Assembly: GCF_035998295.1 (NCBI RefSeq)
Contig: NZ_DASYHS010000245.1
Location: 1 to 23,020, forward strand
Direction: 5' to 3'
DNA: 23,020 bases
Source: DASYHS01 sp035998295
Lineage (GTDB): Bacteria > Pseudomonadota > Alphaproteobacteria > Azospirillales > Azospirillaceae
Part shown: piece by piece, positions 21,230 through 23,020 of the stretch
Numbering within the stretch: the first letter of the stretch is position 1
Layout of the letters: the number at the start of each line of letters is the position of its first letter
Notes under the pieces: generated by a model
What the model saw: the letters and a program-made list of their open reading frames with translations, nothing else
What the model was told of the DNA's origin: nothing
Databases searched by the model: none
Program-made: the position numbers and the translations under genes

Positions 21230-21505
21230 TCATCGCTCCACGGGCTGGACGATCGCCGCGGCGACCCGGCGTACCGCCGGCAACACGACGAGGAGGGTGG
21301 GGAAGGCGACGATCCAGGAGGCGCCCCAGGCGCCCAGCCAGGTCGCGGCGACGCCGTCGGCCAGGCCGACGCTCTTCAGCGTCGCGATGGCCGAGACGAC
21401 GGCCGACATCACGACCGAGAGCAGCAGCGGGACGACGATCCCGTTGTAGCGGGCGGGGAGCTTCCGGCGGGACGGGTGCGGGCCGGTCGGGTTCGTTCCA
21501 GGCAT
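21230..21505 (-). CDS. DUF2798 family small membrane protein
   Basis: A 91-residue protein with two hydrophobic helices (about 23-45 and 56-78) in the pattern RKLPARYNGIVVPLLLSVVMSAVVSAIATLKSVGL...WLGAWGASWIVAFPTLLVVLPAVRRV. The second helix, W-x-x-x-W-x-x-S-W-x-(V/I)-A-F-P, and the following P-x-(V/A)-R-(R/K) are typical of DUF2798. ATG 21505 is chosen for its GAGGAAACG ribosome region; a longer frame upstream runs through the divergent LysR promoter. DUF2798 genes are often beside LysR regulators, as here, and the regulator at 21620 probably controls this gene. Function is unknown. Confidence 0.85.
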   Translation of the reverse strand: MPGTNPTGPHPSRRKLPARYNGIVVPLLLSVVMSAVVSAIATLKSVGLADGVAATWLGAWGASWIVAFPTLLVVLPAVRRVAAAIVQPVER

Positions 21506-21619
21506 GTCGTTTCCTCTTCGTTTGCGCGCGGTGGGCACGTTCCCGAAGATGGCGTTTCGCGAGTTCCGTGATAATGGATCGGAGATGGAAGGCATCCTCT
21601 CGAATCCCGGAAGAATCGC

Positions 21620-22513
21620 ATGGAGCGGATCGACGATCTGGAAGCGTTCCTGGCCGTCGTGGAGCAGGGCAGCCTGACGGCGGCGGCGCGCCAACTGCGC
21701 CGCACGCTCCAGTCCGTCAGCCGGTCGCTGGCGGCGCTGGAGCAGGGGGTGGGCGTCGAGCTGGTACGCCGCACCACGCGGCGCTCAAGCCCGACCGAGG
21801 CGGGGCTCGCGTTCTACCGCCGGGTCAAGCCGGCGGTCGCGGAGATCAGGGAGGCCAGGCTGGAAGCGGCCGACCGGGGGGCCGAGCCGTCGGGCCTGCT
21901 GCGGGTGGGGGCGCCGGTGCTGTTCGCGCCCGCCTATGTGGTTCCGGTGATCGCGGAGTTCATGAAGCGCCATCCGCGGGTCGAGGTCGAACTGGTGCTG
22001 TCCGACCGGTTCGCGGACCTGACCGGCGACGGGATCGACCTGGCGGTGCGGATCGGCGAGCTGCCGGATTCCGAGCTGAAGGCGAGGCGCCTCGGCGCGC
22101 TGCGGCGCGTGGTGTTCGGCGCCCCGGCCTATTTCGCGAGCCATGGCCGGCCGGAACACCCCGACGACCTGCGCCGGCACCAGTGCATCGTCCGCACCGT
22201 CGACCGCGAGCCGGGCAGATGGCAGTTCCAGGTGGAGGGCAGGCCGAGGACGGTCCAGGTGGCCGGCGCCTTCCGGGCCGACACGATGCCGGCGATCTAC
22301 GCCGCCGTCGCGCATGGGCTGGGGCTCGGCTTCTCGCCGCTGTGGCAGATCCGCGACCTGGCCGACCAGGGCAGGGTCGAGCTGGTGCTGACGGCGTTCG
22401 AGACGCCGCCGGTGCCGATCCACGCGGTGTGGCCGGCGACGAGGCTGCCGCTGGCGAAGACGCGGATGTTCACGGAGTTCCTGGCGGCGCGGTTGAGGCG
22501 GCAGGGCCTGTAG
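21620..22513 (+). CDS. LysR family transcriptional regulator (divergent from DUF2798 gene)
   Basis: A 297-residue LysR-type regulator with an N-terminal winged helix-turn-helix (DDLEAFLAVVEQGSLTAAARQLRRTLQSVSRSLAALEQGVGVELVRRTTRRSSPTEAG, about 5-63) and a full effector domain. LLRVGAPVLFAPAYVVPVIAEFMKRHPRVEVELVLSDRFADLTGDGIDLAVRIGELPDSEL is the motif series of the AaeR/DsdC-like cluster that has D-x-x-x-D-G-(I/F)-D-(L/V)-A-(V/I)-R. It starts at ATG 21620 soon after a purine-rich GGAAG, and is divergent from the DUF2798 gene across 114 bases. No clear T-N11-A palindrome was found in that gap. Effector and regulon are unknown beyond its neighbour. Confidence 0.9.
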   Translation: MERIDDLEAFLAVVEQGSLTAAARQLRRTLQSVSRSLAALEQGVGVELVRRTTRRSSPTEAGLAFYRRVKPAVAEIREARLEAADRGAEPSGLLRVGAPVLFAPAYVVPVIAEFMKRHPRVEVELVLSDRFADLTGDGIDLAVRIGELPDSELKARRLGALRRVVFGAPAYFASHGRPEHPDDLRRHQCIVRTVDREPGRWQFQVEGRPRTVQVAGAFRADTMPAIYAAVAHGLGLGFSPLWQIRDLADQGRVELVLTAFETPPVPIHAVWPATRLPLAKTRMFTEFLAARLRRQGL

Positions 22514-22552
22514 GCGCCGTGGCCCTGTCCAATAATGTCAGAGGATTCTGAA

Positions 22553-22627
22553 TGGTGGGCGCGGTAGGGATTGAACCTATGGCCCTCCCCGTGTGAAGGC
22601 GATGCTCTCCCGCTGAGCTACGCGCCC
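22553..22627 (-). tRNA. tRNA-Val (anticodon CAC), with two stem mismatches
   Basis: The minus strand folds as a tRNA with an encoded CCA (22553-22555) and discriminator A. The acceptor stem GGGCGCG/CGCGCCC is perfect over 7 bp, the D stem is GCTC/GAGC, and the anticodon loop TTCACAC gives CAC (Val). The T loop is TTCAATC. Two positions do not pair: G29-G41 in the anticodon stem (TCGCC/GGGGA) and A49-C65 in the T stem (ATAGG/CCTAC). One change at each would restore full pairing. It may still be functional, or a decaying copy. The 3' end lies 40 bases from the LysR stop. Confidence 0.85.
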
Positions 22628-23020
22628 ATTCCTTGGAAAATCGTTCTGGATCAACGCTGTAACGAAGCCACCATATCGGCCAGAAACGGCCGATTCAAGC
22701 CCTTGTTGTGGTGCTGGTGTGACACGAGTGTGACAGACGGTGGTTTACGGCTTCCGTGAAAAAAGTGAGCATATTCAACGGTATAGGTTTCACGGACATT
22801 GTGACCGGAAACCAGCGGCTCAGCTTTGGTCCGAGTGATCCCCGAGCATCCCACGTGTAAGAACCCTCGAAGACGGCTCAGGGTCTGGTTTACAGAAGCC
22901 CGGAAGGGATTTTGGCCCGAGTGGGTATAGGCATAGCGGGGGGGCATGGCCCCTGCCCAGGGGTAGATCAGGTCGGTTTGGGCGTGGCTTGTTCATTGTT
23001 ATAGGTTTCAAGATTGTTGA
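22628..23020. other. Region without a convincing gene; lower GC, several short repeats
   Basis: About 390 bases up to the window end. Apart from the tRNA promoter, I see no open frame with a believable protein or ribosome site. Repeats seen: GTGTGACA twice (22717-22724 and 22728-22735, 11 bp apart), and TATAGGTTTCA twice (22782-22792 and 23000-23010). GGGTATAGG occurs in between. It could be a mobile-element edge or an upstream region of a gene beyond the window. Confidence 0.5.
22670..22698 (-). promoter_or_regulatory. Candidate promoter of the tRNA gene
   Basis: On the minus strand TTGAAT (22693-22698), a 17-base spacer and TATGGT (22670-22675) form a good sigma70-type promoter, about 43 bases upstream of the tRNA. 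The spacer is itself a dyad, TCGGCC-AGAAAC-GGCCGA on the plus strand (22676-22693). Confidence 0.55.

Noticed and set aside
22651..22947. A 98-codon minus-strand frame after the tRNA gene
   Set aside because: It runs through the tRNA promoter, has no ribosome site and gives a protein with no recognisable pattern.
1..23020. CRISPR array, insertion sequence, integrase or rRNA gene
   Set aside because: I looked for regularly spaced repeats, transposase or recombinase motifs and rRNA signatures and found none. The tandem repeats present are too short or lie inside coding sequence.

Overview
The window is about 70% GC with strong third-position GC bias, short gaps, many ATGA start/stop overlaps and TTT-type (TctABC) and Gfo/Idh/MocA-type genes. 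This suggests a soil- or water-dwelling alphaproteobacterium of the Rhodospirillales/Azospirillum-like kind. That placement is inferred from style and gene content; no marker gene is present.

Region 1 (1-1436): the end of a DUF805 membrane protein, a small OB-fold/cold-shock-like protein and a TauE/SafE-type permease. Region 2 (1544-10913): a co-oriented catabolic and uptake block. It holds a sugar-isomerase-like TIM barrel, an enolase-superfamily enzyme, a Gfo/Idh/MocA dehydrogenase, a DUF993 aldolase-like TIM barrel and a second isomerase-like TIM barrel. A complete tripartite tricarboxylate-type transporter (periplasmic receptor, small and large membrane subunits) and a TetR regulator follow. 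The layout implies import of one carbohydrate-derived substrate, then oxidation, epimerisation/isomerisation, dehydration and carbon-carbon cleavage. The substrate cannot be read from the sequence. This block is the best candidate for an undescribed pathway.

Region 3 (10980-17082): a possible 23-residue cationic microprotein, an FtsX-type ABC permease with no ATPase beside it, a small zincin metallopeptidase, and a LysR regulator divergent from an MFS transporter-SDR oxidoreductase pair. A textbook T-N11-A palindrome sits in the LysR/MFS gap.

Region 4 (17115-20058): an accessory-looking segment bounded by two paralogous genes. Both have a phage small-terminase-like N-terminal helical domain, a highly charged coiled coil, a repeated (V/M)(T/S)(K/N)HDV peptide motif and a near-identical leader. 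Between them lie a 4-oxalocrotonate tautomerase-family protein and a compositionally distinct protein carrying the His...Asn-Cys signature of permuted papain-like (LRAT/NlpC-P60) folds.

Region 5 (20245-23020): a lipoprotein of unknown function, a DUF2798 membrane protein divergent from a LysR regulator, a tRNA-Val(CAC) gene with two unpaired stem positions, and about 390 bases without a convincing gene but with several short repeats.
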